Origin: VRUE01 sp035693025 | GTDB taxonomy: Bacteria > Actinomycetota > Thermoleophilia > Solirubrobacterales > 70-9 | NCBI GenBank assembly: GCA_035693025.1 | Contig: DASSHI010000004.1 | Span: 62,001-126,000, forward strand | Length of the DNA: 64,000 nucleotides | Reading direction: 5' to 3' | Translations under genes and position numbers: made by a program | The notes under the pieces: model-generated | Told to the model about the DNA's origin: nothing | What the model saw: only the letters and a program-made list of their open reading frames with translations | Database searches by the model: none | Shown here: positions 50,463 through 61,315 of the stretch, piece by piece | How positions within the stretch are numbered: the first letter of the stretch is position 1 | Layout of the letters: each line of letters opens with the position of its first letter

Positions 50463-51209
50463 CTACTCGGTGGCCCTCGGCTCGCCGGGGTCGCGGTTCG
50501 CGAGCATCAGCTCGGCGACGCGCAGGTCGAACGGGGTCGTCACCTTGAGGTTCTCGGGCGGGGCGGGATGGATCAGCACCCTGCCGCCGGCTGCCTCGAC
50601 CATCATCGCCTCGTCGGTCGCGCCCTCGACCTGGGCGGGGTCGGCCGCGAGCGCCCGTCGCAGCGCCTCGACCCGGAAGACCTGCGGCGTCTGCGCCGCC
50701 CACAGCTGCCCCCGGTCGACCGTTTTCTCGACCTCAAAGGATTGATTTGGTGCCCTATAGGCCCCTGAATCCGTCACCAAGCTGCGGGCGGCACGCTTGA
50801 TCGTGTCGGTGACGGGGGTGGCGGCGATCGCGCCGTCGGCCTCGGGGTCGGCGGTTAGGGTCGCGACCACGCTCTCGACCAGCTCCGGCGTGACCAGCGG
50901 CCGCGCCGCGTCGTGGATCGCCACCAGCTCGGTGTCCACGCCGGCCAGAGCGTTGGCGACCGACTGGGCGCGGGTGGCGCCGCCGTCGACTACGGCGAGA
51001 TCTCCACCGAGGTCGTGGACGTGGCCCGGCGGGGAGGCGACGACGATCGAGCGCACGCCGACCGCCGCGCGCATCGCGGTGATCGACCACTCGACCAGCG
51101 GCCGGCCGGCCAAGGGCACGAAGGCCTTCGGGCCGCCGGCCCCGAGTCGCTCCCCGGAGCCGGCAGCCGCGATTACCGCGGTGACGGGTGCTGCTGCGCG
51201 AGAGCTCAT
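50463..51209 (-). CDS. ispD: 2-C-methyl-D-erythritol 4-phosphate cytidylyltransferase
   Basis: The 248-residue enzyme has the nucleotide-binding signature VIAAAGSGERLGAGGPKAFV, GRPLVEWSI, the IHDAARPLVTPELVE motif with the metal Asp, and the C-terminal ATDEAMMVEAAG and NLKVTTPFDLRVAE. It transfers CMP to methylerythritol phosphate in the MEP pathway. The ATG at 51209 lies 21 bases after the carD stop; disA-carD-ispD probably form one unit. The residues around TPVTDTIKRAA are typical. Confidence 0.96.
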   Translation of the reverse strand: MSSRAAAPVTAVIAAAGSGERLGAGGPKAFVPLAGRPLVEWSITAMRAAVGVRSIVVASPPGHVHDLGGDLAVVDGGATRAQSVANALAGVDTELVAIHDAARPLVTPELVESVVATLTADPEADGAIAATPVTDTIKRAARSLVTDSGAYRAPNQSFEVEKTVDRGQLWAAQTPQVFRVEALRRALAADPAQVEGATDEAMMVEAAGGRVLIHPAPPENLKVTTPFDLRVAELMLANRDPGEPRATE

Positions 51210-51230
51210 CGGGGAACTCCGCGCCTGCGA

Positions 51231-51791
51231 CTAGGCGGTGGCGGCGAAGCGCTCCTCCAGCAGCCCGTCCAAGTAGGCCTCCGCGCCCTCCTCATCCTTG
51301 TCGAGCGCGTACATGAACTCCGAGGCGAGGATCTTCTTCGCCCGCGTGTACATCTGCTTCTCGCCGGTGGAGAGGCCCTTCTCCATCTCGCGGATGGCGA
51401 GGTTGCGGACGACCTCGGCGAGCTCGAACACATCGCCGGTCTTGATCTTCTCGCGGTTGTACTTGAAACGCCGGTTCCAGTTCTTCGGCATCTCCGACAC
51501 CTCATCGGTGAGGACGTTTGTGACCTTCTTGATTTCGACCTCGTCGATGACGCGCCGCAGCCCCGCCTTGCCGGCGTTTTCGCAGGGAACCATCACAGTG
51601 AGTTCGTTGTGGAGGATCTTGATCGTGAGGTATTCACGCTCCTCGCCCATCAGCTCCCGCGTTTCTTTCTTCATCACCAGACCGGCGCCGTGGTGCGGAT
51701 AGACGACCTTGTCGCCCTCCTCGAAGTCGCAGACGTACTCGACTTCGACCTCCTCGACGCTGACCTCGGTGGCCTCCTCTAGCTGGGGAAT
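51231..51791 (-). CDS. carD: CarD-family RNA polymerase-binding regulator with probable ATT start
   Basis: Read from 51791 the protein has 186 residues. The CarD/TRCF RNAP-interacting domain (EGDKVVYPHHGAGLVMKKET, YLTIKILHNELTVMVPCENA) is followed by the helical DNA-binding domain (SEMPKNWNRRFKYNREKIKT, LAIREMEKGLSTGEKQMYTR). It stabilises open promoter complexes. The frame has no ATG, GTG or TTG between the disA stop and the domain. An ATT at 51791 (giving IPQLEEATEV, typical apart from the first residue) follows AAAGGAG by six bases, so ATT is the most plausible start. It lies between disA and ispD. Confidence 0.93.
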   Translation of the reverse strand: MPQLEEATEVSVEEVEVEYVCDFEEGDKVVYPHHGAGLVMKKETRELMGEEREYLTIKILHNELTVMVPCENAGKAGLRRVIDEVEIKKVTNVLTDEVSEMPKNWNRRFKYNREKIKTGDVFELAEVVRNLAIREMEKGLSTGEKQMYTRAKKILASEFMYALDKDEEGAEAYLDGLLEERFAATA

Positions 51792-51828
51792 CGGTTGCTC
51801 CTTTCGATTGCGACGACCGCTGCGGCCG

Positions 51829-52941
51829 TCAACTCTGTAAGTACCTGTCGACCAGATCGACCTCCTGGAGCCTGCGCAGGCCCTCGCGGATGTCCTTGGC
51901 CCTCGTCTGGCCCACGTCTTCGACCGCTTCCAGGTCGGCGTCGGAGGCCGCCAGGACCTCCTCCAGGCCGCCGAGCTCCTGGACGATCTTCTGCACGACG
52001 AGCTTCGGGATGCGTGGAATGCGCCCCATGATCCGGTAGCCGCGCGGCGCCACCGGGAAGTCGAGCGTGTTGAGCTTGCGGTCGTAGCCGAGCAGCTCGG
52101 CGAGGCGGCCGAAGTCGAGCACGTCCTCATGCGGCAGCCGGGCCAGCGACTGCAGCACGGTGGCCAGGTTCTGCTCGGAGTCTTCGACCGAGTAGTCGCG
52201 GATCAAAGCCGTCTTGTCGGCGGCGACGCCGACCATCGTCTCCTCGAGCTGCATCTCGATCAGGCGGCCCTCGGTGCCGAGCTCGACGATGTAGCGCTCG
52301 ACCTCGACCGCCATCCGGGTCGTCAGCTCCGCCCGCTGCAGCGCGGTGAGCGCGTCGTAGAGGACGCCGCCGCCCTCGAACTCGAGCACGGTCAGCCGGT
52401 TGGAGACGTGTTCGAGCCGCTCGCGGTACTTCTCCAGCGTCGCCAGGCCCTGGTTGGCCTTGGCCAGCACGGCGGGGATCTCCTGCAGGATGTACTTGGT
52501 GCCCTCGACGTAGAGCGAGACGACGTCACGGCGCTGCGAGATCGCCACGACCAGCGCACTGGTCTGTTTGGAGACACGCTCGGCGGTGCGGTGGCGGGTG
52601 CCGGTCTCTGAGGAGAGGATCGTCGGATCGGGCATCAGCTGGACATTTGCCCAGACGATCTTGGTCGCCTCGGCGTTGAGCACGATCGCCCCGTCCATCT
52701 TCGCCACCTGGTAGAGCATCGCCGGCGTGTAGTCGATGTCGAGCCGTATCCCACCGGAGAGCAGGTGCGAGATGTCGCCGGGGTCGCCGACGACGACCAG
52801 GCCGCCGGTGCTCGCGTGAACGATGTTGTCGATACCCTCGCGCAGAGCGGCGCCTGGGGCTACGACGTCGAGGGCCCGCAGTAGGCGGGGATCCTGACGT
52901 TCAGCTAACTCGTGGAGCTCATCCCCTGGCGGTGAAGACAT
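51829..52941 (-). CDS. disA: DNA integrity scanning diadenylate cyclase DisA
   Basis: The 370-residue protein has the DAC domain with DGA at 83-85 (KMDGAIVLN) and RHR at 116-118 (GTRHRTAER), a central helical linker, and a C-terminal HhH DNA-binding region (VQKIVQELGGLEEVL, then VGQTRAKDIREGL). It makes c-di-AMP from two ATP and senses branched DNA. All catalytic motifs are intact. The ATG at 52941 has AGGAG directly in front with almost no spacing, so initiation may be inefficient or lie elsewhere nearby. As in Bacillus it lies downstream of clpC, although radA is absent and two unrelated reading frames intervene. Confidence 0.96.
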   Translation of the reverse strand: MSSPPGDELHELAERQDPRLLRALDVVAPGAALREGIDNIVHASTGGLVVVGDPGDISHLLSGGIRLDIDYTPAMLYQVAKMDGAIVLNAEATKIVWANVQLMPDPTILSSETGTRHRTAERVSKQTSALVVAISQRRDVVSLYVEGTKYILQEIPAVLAKANQGLATLEKYRERLEHVSNRLTVLEFEGGGVLYDALTALQRAELTTRMAVEVERYIVELGTEGRLIEMQLEETMVGVAADKTALIRDYSVEDSEQNLATVLQSLARLPHEDVLDFGRLAELLGYDRKLNTLDFPVAPRGYRIMGRIPRIPKLVVQKIVQELGGLEEVLAASDADLEAVEDVGQTRAKDIREGLRRLQEVDLVDRYLQS

Positions 52942-53033
52942 CTCCTCTAGGATGGCAAATTCCGCTCTGGAATGCGGTCTGGCTAATCCGCAGTGGAAAG
53001 GTCGGAAAGGACATTGTCAAGCGAATCGCTCAC

Positions 53034-53583
53034 CTAAAGGTGGAAATGGCGGTGTCGCGCATGCGGCTCGGGCACGGAGCGCCCTGAATCGCGCACGAAC
53101 GTCCAGGTGAGAACCGCGCCCACCGCCACCAATCCGACCAGGACCCAGGTCGACCCGCCGACCGCGTCGACGAAGCCGTCGCCGCCGAGCAGGGCATGGA
53201 AGACGGCGCCGACGACCGCCAGGGCGATCGTCCCTGCCATCACCCGATCCATCGCCAGCACACCGGAGGCGACGCCGACCTTCTCCGCCGGCATCGCCGC
53301 CATCGCCGCGGTCATCAAGCGGCGGGCGCCGAAGCGGGCGATCAGGCGGCCGGAGAAGGGCGAGACGAAGATCATCGGCGCCGTGATCGGCAGGATCATC
53401 AGCCCGCTGAGCACGGCGGGTGGTCGCGAGCAGGTAGCCGTTCATCATCCACTGCAGCCCCTCGGGGCTCGCGCCGACGTCGTGGCGGATGCTCGAGAGG
53501 GCCAGCGCGACGACGGTCGAGTCGAGCATCAGCAGGAAGAGGCCGCAGGAGGTGCCGACCAGGGTCCACCAGGGACGGGACAT
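53034..53583 (-). pseudogene. Eroded MFS transporter (DHA2/EmrB-QacA type)
   Basis: The 5' part encodes the first 55 residues of an MFS drug transporter (LVGTSCGLFLLMLDSTVVAL, then GLQWMMNGYLLATT). Directly after this, in another frame, follows VLSGLMILPITAPMIFVSPF-type sequence of a late membrane segment. RFGARRLMTAAMAAM joins two parts normally about 50 residues apart, and the C-terminal end PAEKVGVASGVLAMDRVMAG is intact. Only about 180 of roughly 470 residues remain, with one large deletion plus frameshift and one in-frame deletion. It is a decaying relic between the aldo/keto reductase and disA genes. Confidence 0.8.
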
Positions 53584-53592
53584 GCGGTGAGG

Positions 53593-54719
53593 CTATGCGG
53601 CGGTCAGGTCGCGATCGGGGTCGATCCCCCAGCGCTCGCCGACTGCGGCCAGCTCATCGCTCAACGGCCAGCGGTCAGGTCGCTCCTCGCCCTCGTGAGC
53701 CGGGCTGGCGCCCTTCAGCGCCATGCAGCCCGTGTTGTCCCCAACCGCACGGATCGCCGCCACGTCCTCGGCGCTGAGGCGCTGCTCAATCGGCAGCGCC
53801 GCCAGCTCGGCCCGCTTCGCCTCGATCGGGCGGGCGTCATCGCCGGCCTCCTGGATCAGCGTCGGCACGACGCACTCGACCGCGGGATGGGCGAGGTTCC
53901 ACTGACAGGCGAGCTCGATCGTCGTCAGGCCGGACTTCTCGACGAAAGGCGCGACCCGCCCCAGCTTCTCGAGGCCGGCCTCGATCCAGCCGTCGGGGCG
54001 GAAGGCCCGGTGGTCGCCCTGGGCAAGCTCCATGCCAGGGCGCAGGTCCCCCCAGAAGAGGCCGCCGTAGTCGACGACGCGGGTGATCACCTTGACGTCG
54101 TTGCGAGCAGCCGCGTCGAGGCAGAGCTCCCCGGGCCACGGCTCGAACGGGTTGAGGATGATCATCGCCCAGTCGATCCGCTCTCCGAAGCGCTCGATGC
54201 AGGAGATCAGGTCGAGCGTGAAGCCGTTGGCGGGGCCGGGCGCGACGCCGATCCGCCCGGCGAGGCCCTCCTCGCGCAGGGTGGCCATCCCGTCCCAGAC
54301 CGCCTCGCTCGAGTAGCCGACGCGGTCCGGGTTGTGCAGCAGCAGCAGGTCGAAGCGGTCTGCGCCGAGTCGCTCGAGGCTGCGCTCGGTCGCCATCCGC
54401 AGGTAGCCGGCGTAAGCGTCGGGGCCGCGCAGGCCCGGATCGGTGAAGCGCGGAAAGCCGCGCGGGCCGTCGCGCTCACCCGTATAAAAGTCGTGGCCGA
54501 CCGCACCGACGAGCGAGAACTCGTCGCGCGGCACGCCCTCGATCGCCCGGCCGAGGATCCGGTCGGCCTCGCCCTGGCCGTAGGTGTCGGCCGTGAGCAC
54601 CGTGTCGATGCCGTTGCCGGGCCGCAGCAGCGCCTCCAGCCGCTCCTCCTCGACGACCTCGCCGTAGCGGATGAACCGCCCGCCGCTCCAGGTGCCGACG
54701 GCCGTCTGGCCGGGCGCCC

Positions 54720-54723
<4 letters not shown>
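53593..54723 (-). CDS. Aldo/keto reductase family protein
   Basis: The 376-residue protein has the AKR barrel features DTVLTADTYGQGEADRILGR, the FDLLLLHNPDRVGYS motif, and NPFEPW and ACQWNLAHPAVECVVPTL near the C-terminus. The catalytic tetrad is partly changed (Tyr in DTYGQG and His in LLLHNPD are seen), so it is an atypical oxidoreductase. It is probably NADPH-dependent; the substrate is unknown. The ATG at 54723 overlaps the clpC stop (ATGA), so translation is coupled to clpC. The apparent frame continues far upstream in clpC, which is a shadow. No counterpart exists at this place in Bacillus. Confidence 0.82.
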
Positions 54724-57254
<2,531 letters not shown>

Positions 57255-57266
57255 AGGCTTCCTCTC

Positions 57267-57285
57267 TTGACCTTCCTAAGGTCAA
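57267..57285. promoter_or_regulatory. Inverted-repeat operator upstream of clpC
   Basis: TTGACCTTCCTAAGGTCAA has perfect 8-bp arms around 3 bases and ends 12 bases upstream of the clpC start codon. The arms contain GGTCAA, the core of CtsR heptads, but in inverted rather than tandem order. A repressor at this position would block transcription or expose the ribosome site. Confidence 0.5.
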
Positions 57286-57393
57286 ACGCTTTTTGCGGTC
57301 GGAAGTACCGGGGGCGCCCTTCCTGTATCGGGAAGCGCCTATGTGCCCTTTAAACGATACCGAGAGCACCCTCCCGGCCTTGGGACCCCGATT

Positions 57394-57420
57394 GCCGCTC
57401 GTAGCGGCCTTTTCGGCCCT
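57394..57420 (-). terminator. Hairpin cluster after lysS
   Basis: GCCGCT-CGT-AGCGGC (57394-57408) and an adjoining GGGCC-GAAAA-GGCC hairpin (57407-57420 on the minus strand) lie just after the lysS stop in the 177-base gap before clpC. A CTTTT follows the first stem on the plus strand, so it could also act in that direction. It may separate lysS and clpC transcription. Confidence 0.4.
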
Positions 57421-57431
57421 GTTTCGGCGCT

Positions 57432-58910
57432 TCAGGAGCGCATCGCCGGGAAAAGCACGATCTCGCGCAGGCTGTGGGCTCCCGTCAGCATCATCGCAAG
57501 CCGGTCAATGCCGAGCCCGACGCCGCCGGTCGGCGGCATCCCATGTTCCAGCGCTTCGACGAACGCCTCGTCGTAGGGCTGGGCCTCCTCGTCGCCCCGC
57601 TCGAGCTCGGCCGCCTGCTGCTCGAAGCGACTTCGCTGCTCGTCCGGGTCGTTGAGCTCGCTGAAGGAGTTGGCGATCTCGATCCCGCCGACGAAGGCCT
57701 CCCAGCGCTCGACCAGGCCCGGCTCGGAGCGGTGCGCCTTGGCGAACGGCGAGAGCTCGACCGGGTAGTCGACGACGAAGGTCGGCTGGACCAGCTCCGG
57801 CTCGACCGCCTTGGAGAGCAGCCCGTCGACCAGCTTGCCCCAACCCTCGCTCGGGTCCGCTGCGCCGTCCATCGCCGCGGCCAGGGCCTCGCGGGTCGGG
57901 TGCTCGGCGATGTCGATGCCGGCACGGTCGCGGATCGCATCGCGCAGGGTCACCCGGCGCCAGGGGGGCGCCAAATCGATCTCCACGCCGTCGCGCTCGA
58001 CCTTCGTCGTTCCGAGCACGCGCTCGGCGACCTCGGCGACGAGCAGCTCGAGGTCGTGGGCGGTCTTCTCGTAGTCCGCGTAGGCCTCGTACCACTCGAG
58101 CATCGTGAACTCCGGGTTGTGCTTGTGCGAGACGCCCTCGTTGCGGAAGTCCTTGCCGAGCTCGTAGACCTTGTCGATGCCGCCGACGACCAGCCGCTTG
58201 AGGTAGAGCTCGGTCGCGATCCGCAGGTAGAAATCGCGGTCGAGCGCGTTGTGATGGGTGACGAACGGCCGCGCCAGGGCACCGCCGTAGAGCGGCTGCA
58301 GGACCGGCGTCTCGACCTCGACGAAGCCGTGCTCGTCGAGCCAGCGGCGGGTCTCTGCGATCGCTTTGGTGCGGGTCAGGAAGGCGCGGCGGCTCTCCTC
58401 GTTGGCAAGCAGGTCCAGCTCGCGCCGCCGGTAGCGGGTTTCGACGTCCTCGAGGCCGTGGAACTTGTCGGGCGGTGGCCGCAGGCTCTTCGCCAGCAGG
58501 CGCCAGTGGTCGATCGCCAGCGAGAGCTCGCCGCCCCGCCGCGTCGCCAGCGCCGTCCCCTCTACCCCGACGAAGTCACCGAGGTCGAGCTCGACCAGCA
58601 GCTCGAACGCCTCCTCGCCGAGCTTGTCGGCGGTGGCGTGCAGCTGGATCTGCCCGCTGCCGTCGCGCAGATCGAGGAAGGCGGCCTTGCCGTGCCCGCG
58701 CCGGGCGACGATCCGACCGGCCACCCGGTGGCGCGAGTCGGTCTCCATCCCCGCGGCCAATCCCTCGTGCGCGGCCCGCACCTCGCCGATCTCCTCGCGT
58801 TCGTCGAACGAATGAGGAAACGGATCGACTCCGGCCTCGCGGATCCGCTCCAGCTTCTCCCGCCGGGCGCGGAGAACGTCTGAGAGCTTCGACTCCTCTG
58901 GCTCGCTCAT
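57432..58910 (-). CDS. lysS: Lysyl-tRNA synthetase (class II)
   Basis: The 492-residue enzyme has the N-terminal anticodon-binding OB-fold (HRVAGRIVARRGHGKAAFLD, LRDGSGQIQLH) and the class II motifs: 2 FRNEGVSHKHNPEFTMLEWY and 3 GVGLGIDRLAMML with the final VLFPAMR. It charges tRNA-Lys. The length is typical of bacterial class II LysRS. An ATG at 58910 follows the greA stop by 23 bases. Its position dusB-greA-lysS-clpC resembles Bacillus, where dusB is followed by lysS. Confidence 0.96.
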   Translation of the reverse strand: MSEPEESKLSDVLRARREKLERIREAGVDPFPHSFDEREEIGEVRAAHEGLAAGMETDSRHRVAGRIVARRGHGKAAFLDLRDGSGQIQLHATADKLGEEAFELLVELDLGDFVGVEGTALATRRGGELSLAIDHWRLLAKSLRPPPDKFHGLEDVETRYRRRELDLLANEESRRAFLTRTKAIAETRRWLDEHGFVEVETPVLQPLYGGALARPFVTHHNALDRDFYLRIATELYLKRLVVGGIDKVYELGKDFRNEGVSHKHNPEFTMLEWYEAYADYEKTAHDLELLVAEVAERVLGTTKVERDGVEIDLAPPWRRVTLRDAIRDRAGIDIAEHPTREALAAAMDGAADPSEGWGKLVDGLLSKAVEPELVQPTFVVDYPVELSPFAKAHRSEPGLVERWEAFVGGIEIANSFSELNDPDEQRSRFEQQAAELERGDEEAQPYDEAFVEALEHGMPPTGGVGLGIDRLAMMLTGAHSLREIVLFPAMRS

Positions 58911-58933
58911 CGAAACGCGAGCCTATCGGGCGC

Positions 58934-59413
58934 TTACGCCGCCTCGATCTTGGTGATTTTGAGTTTTTTCTTCGGCCCGCGCGGCACGTCGACCGTGACC
59001 ACGTCGTTGCGCTTGTGGCCGAGCAGAGCCTTGCCGATCGGCGACTCGTTGGAGAGCTTGTGCTCAGCCGGGTTGGCCTCGGTCGAGCCGACGATCTGGA
59101 ATTTCTGCGAGTCGCCGCTTTTCTGGTCTTTCACGTGGACGACGGAGCCGAAGCTGACCTCGTCGGTGTCGACGTCCTTCTCGTCGATCACGGTCGCTCG
59201 CCGCAGCCGCTCTTCCAGCTGGGCGATCCGTCCCTCGAGCAGCGCCTGTTCGTTCTTGGCGTCGTCGTACTCGGCGTTCTCGGAGATGTCGCCGAACTCG
59301 CGGGCCTCCTTGATCCGTTCCGCAACCTCGCGCCGTTTGGCGGTCGACAGGTGCTCGATTTCCTCTTTGAGCTTCTCGAGCCCTTCCGGGGTGATTACGG
59401 CTTGACGAGTCAC
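58934..59413 (-). CDS. greA: Transcription elongation factor GreA
   Basis: The 159-residue factor has the N-terminal coiled coil (VITPEGLEKLKEEIEHLSTA, REFGDISENAEYDDAKNEQA with the acidic tip DISENAEYD) and the C-terminal FKBP-like domain (NESPIGKALLGHKRNDVVTV). It binds the RNA polymerase secondary channel and rescues backtracked complexes. The frame runs up to 59491, but the GTG at 59413 gives the normal start TRQAVITPEG. A TATAAT box at 59525-59530 overlaps the dusB stop and predicts its own promoter with a leader of about 105 bases. Confidence 0.95.
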   Translation of the reverse strand: MTRQAVITPEGLEKLKEEIEHLSTAKRREVAERIKEAREFGDISENAEYDDAKNEQALLEGRIAQLEERLRRATVIDEKDVDTDEVSFGSVVHVKDQKSGDSQKFQIVGSTEANPAEHKLSNESPIGKALLGHKRNDVVTVDVPRGPKKKLKITKIEAA

Positions 59414-59524
59414 TTTGCGCTGACCTCGCTTCGATTTGCTGGACGTTGGATGCCTCGGCCCTGAGACTAAAAATGCCCGGGCGCGACGCACGCTGCGCGC
59501 CGCACCTGGGCCGGAAGTCGCGGG

Positions 59525-59530
59525 ATTATA
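59525..59530 (-). promoter_or_regulatory. Predicted -10 box of greA promoter
   Basis: TATAAT on the minus strand (context CTATAATCC, as in the gltB promoter) overlaps the dusB TAA stop codon. It lies about 112 bases upstream of the greA GTG. No good -35 element is visible at the expected distance. Confidence 0.45.
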
Positions 59531-60542
59531 GCGAGGGAGTCAGCCCGGCACTCAGGGGATTTTGGGCAGCGATCAGCTCCCTGGCGCGAGCCAGGTCGGC
59601 GCTGCGCTGCAACTCCTCGGCGACCTCGCTCGGCGCGCCGAGTGCTTCGACGTACCAGGGGTAGAACTTGCGCAGGTAGCGAGTCGCCCGCTCGGTCCCC
59701 AGATGCTCCTCGGCCCGGTCCACCGTCCAGAGCAGCTCGGCGACCACCTCATCGCGCCTGGGCGGCTCGGCGCGACGCCCGGTCAGCTCCTCGAACAGCC
59801 ACGGATTGCCAAGCGAGCCGCGGGCCAGCATCACCGCGGCGGCGGCGGACTCGCGATAGGCACGGCGCACCGACTCGACGTCGTCGAGCCCACCGGAGAC
59901 GATCACCGGCACCGCGATCCGTTCGACCAGCTCGCGGGTCAGCGCGTAGTCGGGGCTGCCCTTGTGCTTGACCGTCGCAGCGCGCGGGTGGAAGGCGATC
60001 GCCGCGGCGCCACCCTCCTCGGCGAGGCGGACGGCGAGGTCGAAGCCCGAACGGTCGCCGGGGCGCAGACCGGAGCGCAGCTTCACCGTCACCGGCAGGC
60101 CGCTGCCCTCGCTCGCGCCACGCAGCAGGGCGAGCGCCAGATCCTGGTCGGCGAGCAGCTCGACCCCGGCGCCGGTCTTGCGCACCTTTCGCACCGGGCA
60201 GCCCATGTTGATGTCGATCAGGTCGGCGCCGGCCTCGGCGGCCACCGCGGCGGCGGAGCGCATCACGGAGGGGTCGTGGCCGAAGAGCTGCACCGAGACG
60301 GGATGCTCGTCGGGGTGGATCCGCATCAGCTCGCGCATCGTGCGCTCGTTGCGGTAGTGCAGGCCGAAGCTGGAGATCATCTCCGAGACCGCGAGCCCGG
60401 CCCCATGGCGCTTCGCCTGCAGGCGCACGAACCAGTTGCCGATTCCGGCCAGCGGCGCGAGCAGGACCCGGTTGGCGATCGTCACGCCGCCGATCTCGAA
60501 GGGATCGGTCAGCGGCGGTTGGCTGTCAGCTGTTCCTCTCAT
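59526..60542 (-). CDS. dusB: tRNA-dihydrouridine synthase
   Basis: The 338-residue flavoprotein has the FMN-binding TIM barrel signatures LLAPLAGIGNWFVRLQAKR, DINMGCPVRKVRKTGAG (the catalytic Cys in MGCPV), FHPRAATVKHKG-type substrate strand and MLARGSLGNPWLF. It reduces uridines in the tRNA D-loop with NADPH. The ATG at 60542 overlaps the end of coaX by 17 bases, so the two are translationally linked. The order coaX-dusB-greA-lysS fits the conserved block; it corresponds to YacF/DusB1 of Bacillus. Confidence 0.92.
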   Translation of the reverse strand: MRGTADSQPPLTDPFEIGGVTIANRVLLAPLAGIGNWFVRLQAKRHGAGLAVSEMISSFGLHYRNERTMRELMRIHPDEHPVSVQLFGHDPSVMRSAAAVAAEAGADLIDINMGCPVRKVRKTGAGVELLADQDLALALLRGASEGSGLPVTVKLRSGLRPGDRSGFDLAVRLAEEGGAAAIAFHPRAATVKHKGSPDYALTRELVERIAVPVIVSGGLDDVESVRRAYRESAAAAVMLARGSLGNPWLFEELTGRRAEPPRRDEVVAELLWTVDRAEEHLGTERATRYLRKFYPWYVEALGAPSEVAEELQRSADLARARELIAAQNPLSAGLTPSL

Positions 60543-61287
60543 GGATGAGACGCAGGCCCTTCAGGGTAAGCATCTCGTCGACTTCGTCGATCGTCTCCGT
60601 GAAGGGGACGACCACACCGGCGAGGCCGCCCGTCGCCAACACCTCCGCTTCCCCGAGCTCGTCTTCGAAGCGGCGCACGACACCGTCGATCATGCCGGCG
60701 AAGCCGAAGACGAAGCCCGATTGGATCGCGGCGCGGCTCGAGCGGCCGATCGCCGTCTCCGGCTCTTCGAGGTCGATGCGACCGATCCGCGCGGCGCGCT
60801 CGACCAGCGCCGTGAGCGAGATCTCCAGGCCCGGCCCGATCGCGCCGCCGAGGTATTCGCCCGCCCCCGAGACGGCGTCGATGTTGATCCCGGTGCCGAA
60901 GTCGACGACGACGCAGGCGCCCTTGAAGCGCTCGTAGGCGGCGATCGAGTTGACCAGCCGGTCGGCGCCGACCTCGAGCGGGTTGTCGATGCGAATCGGC
61001 ATCCCGGTCTTCACACCCGGCCCGATCGTCAGGCACTCGGCCTCCAGGTAGCGCGCGGTCATCCGCTCGTATTGGACGCCGAGCGGCGGCACGACCGAGG
61101 AGACGCAGACCGCGCTCAGTTCGTCGAGGCCCATGTCGCAGAGGCCGAAGAGGCCGGCGATCCGCTCGGCCAGCTCGTCCCCGGTGGCCCCGGAGCGGGT
61201 CTGGAAGCGCCATTGCTCGACCAGGCGCTCGCCCTCGAAGGCGCCGAGGTGGGTCTGGGTGTTGCCGACGTCGACCGCGAGCAGCAT
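60526..61287 (-). CDS. coaX: Type III pantothenate kinase
   Basis: The 253-residue ASKHA-fold kinase begins LLAVDVGNTQTHLGAFEG (phosphate 1 loop) and contains DNPLEVGADRLVN, the VVDFGTGINIDAVS phosphate 2 motif and GGAIGPGLEISLTAL. These define CoaX rather than CoaA. It phosphorylates pantothenate in the first step of CoA synthesis and typically requires a monovalent cation. FGTG replaces the more common FGTA in motif 2, a small change. It overlaps dusB and is divergent from the GST-like gene. Confidence 0.95.
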   Translation of the reverse strand: MLLAVDVGNTQTHLGAFEGERLVEQWRFQTRSGATGDELAERIAGLFGLCDMGLDELSAVCVSSVVPPLGVQYERMTARYLEAECLTIGPGVKTGMPIRIDNPLEVGADRLVNSIAAYERFKGACVVVDFGTGINIDAVSGAGEYLGGAIGPGLEISLTALVERAARIGRIDLEEPETAIGRSSRAAIQSGFVFGFAGMIDGVVRRFEDELGEAEVLATGGLAGVVVPFTETIDEVDEMLTLKGLRLIHERNS

Positions 61288-61315
61288 CAGGGCCGCGAGT
61301 CTATGATGGCTGGCG

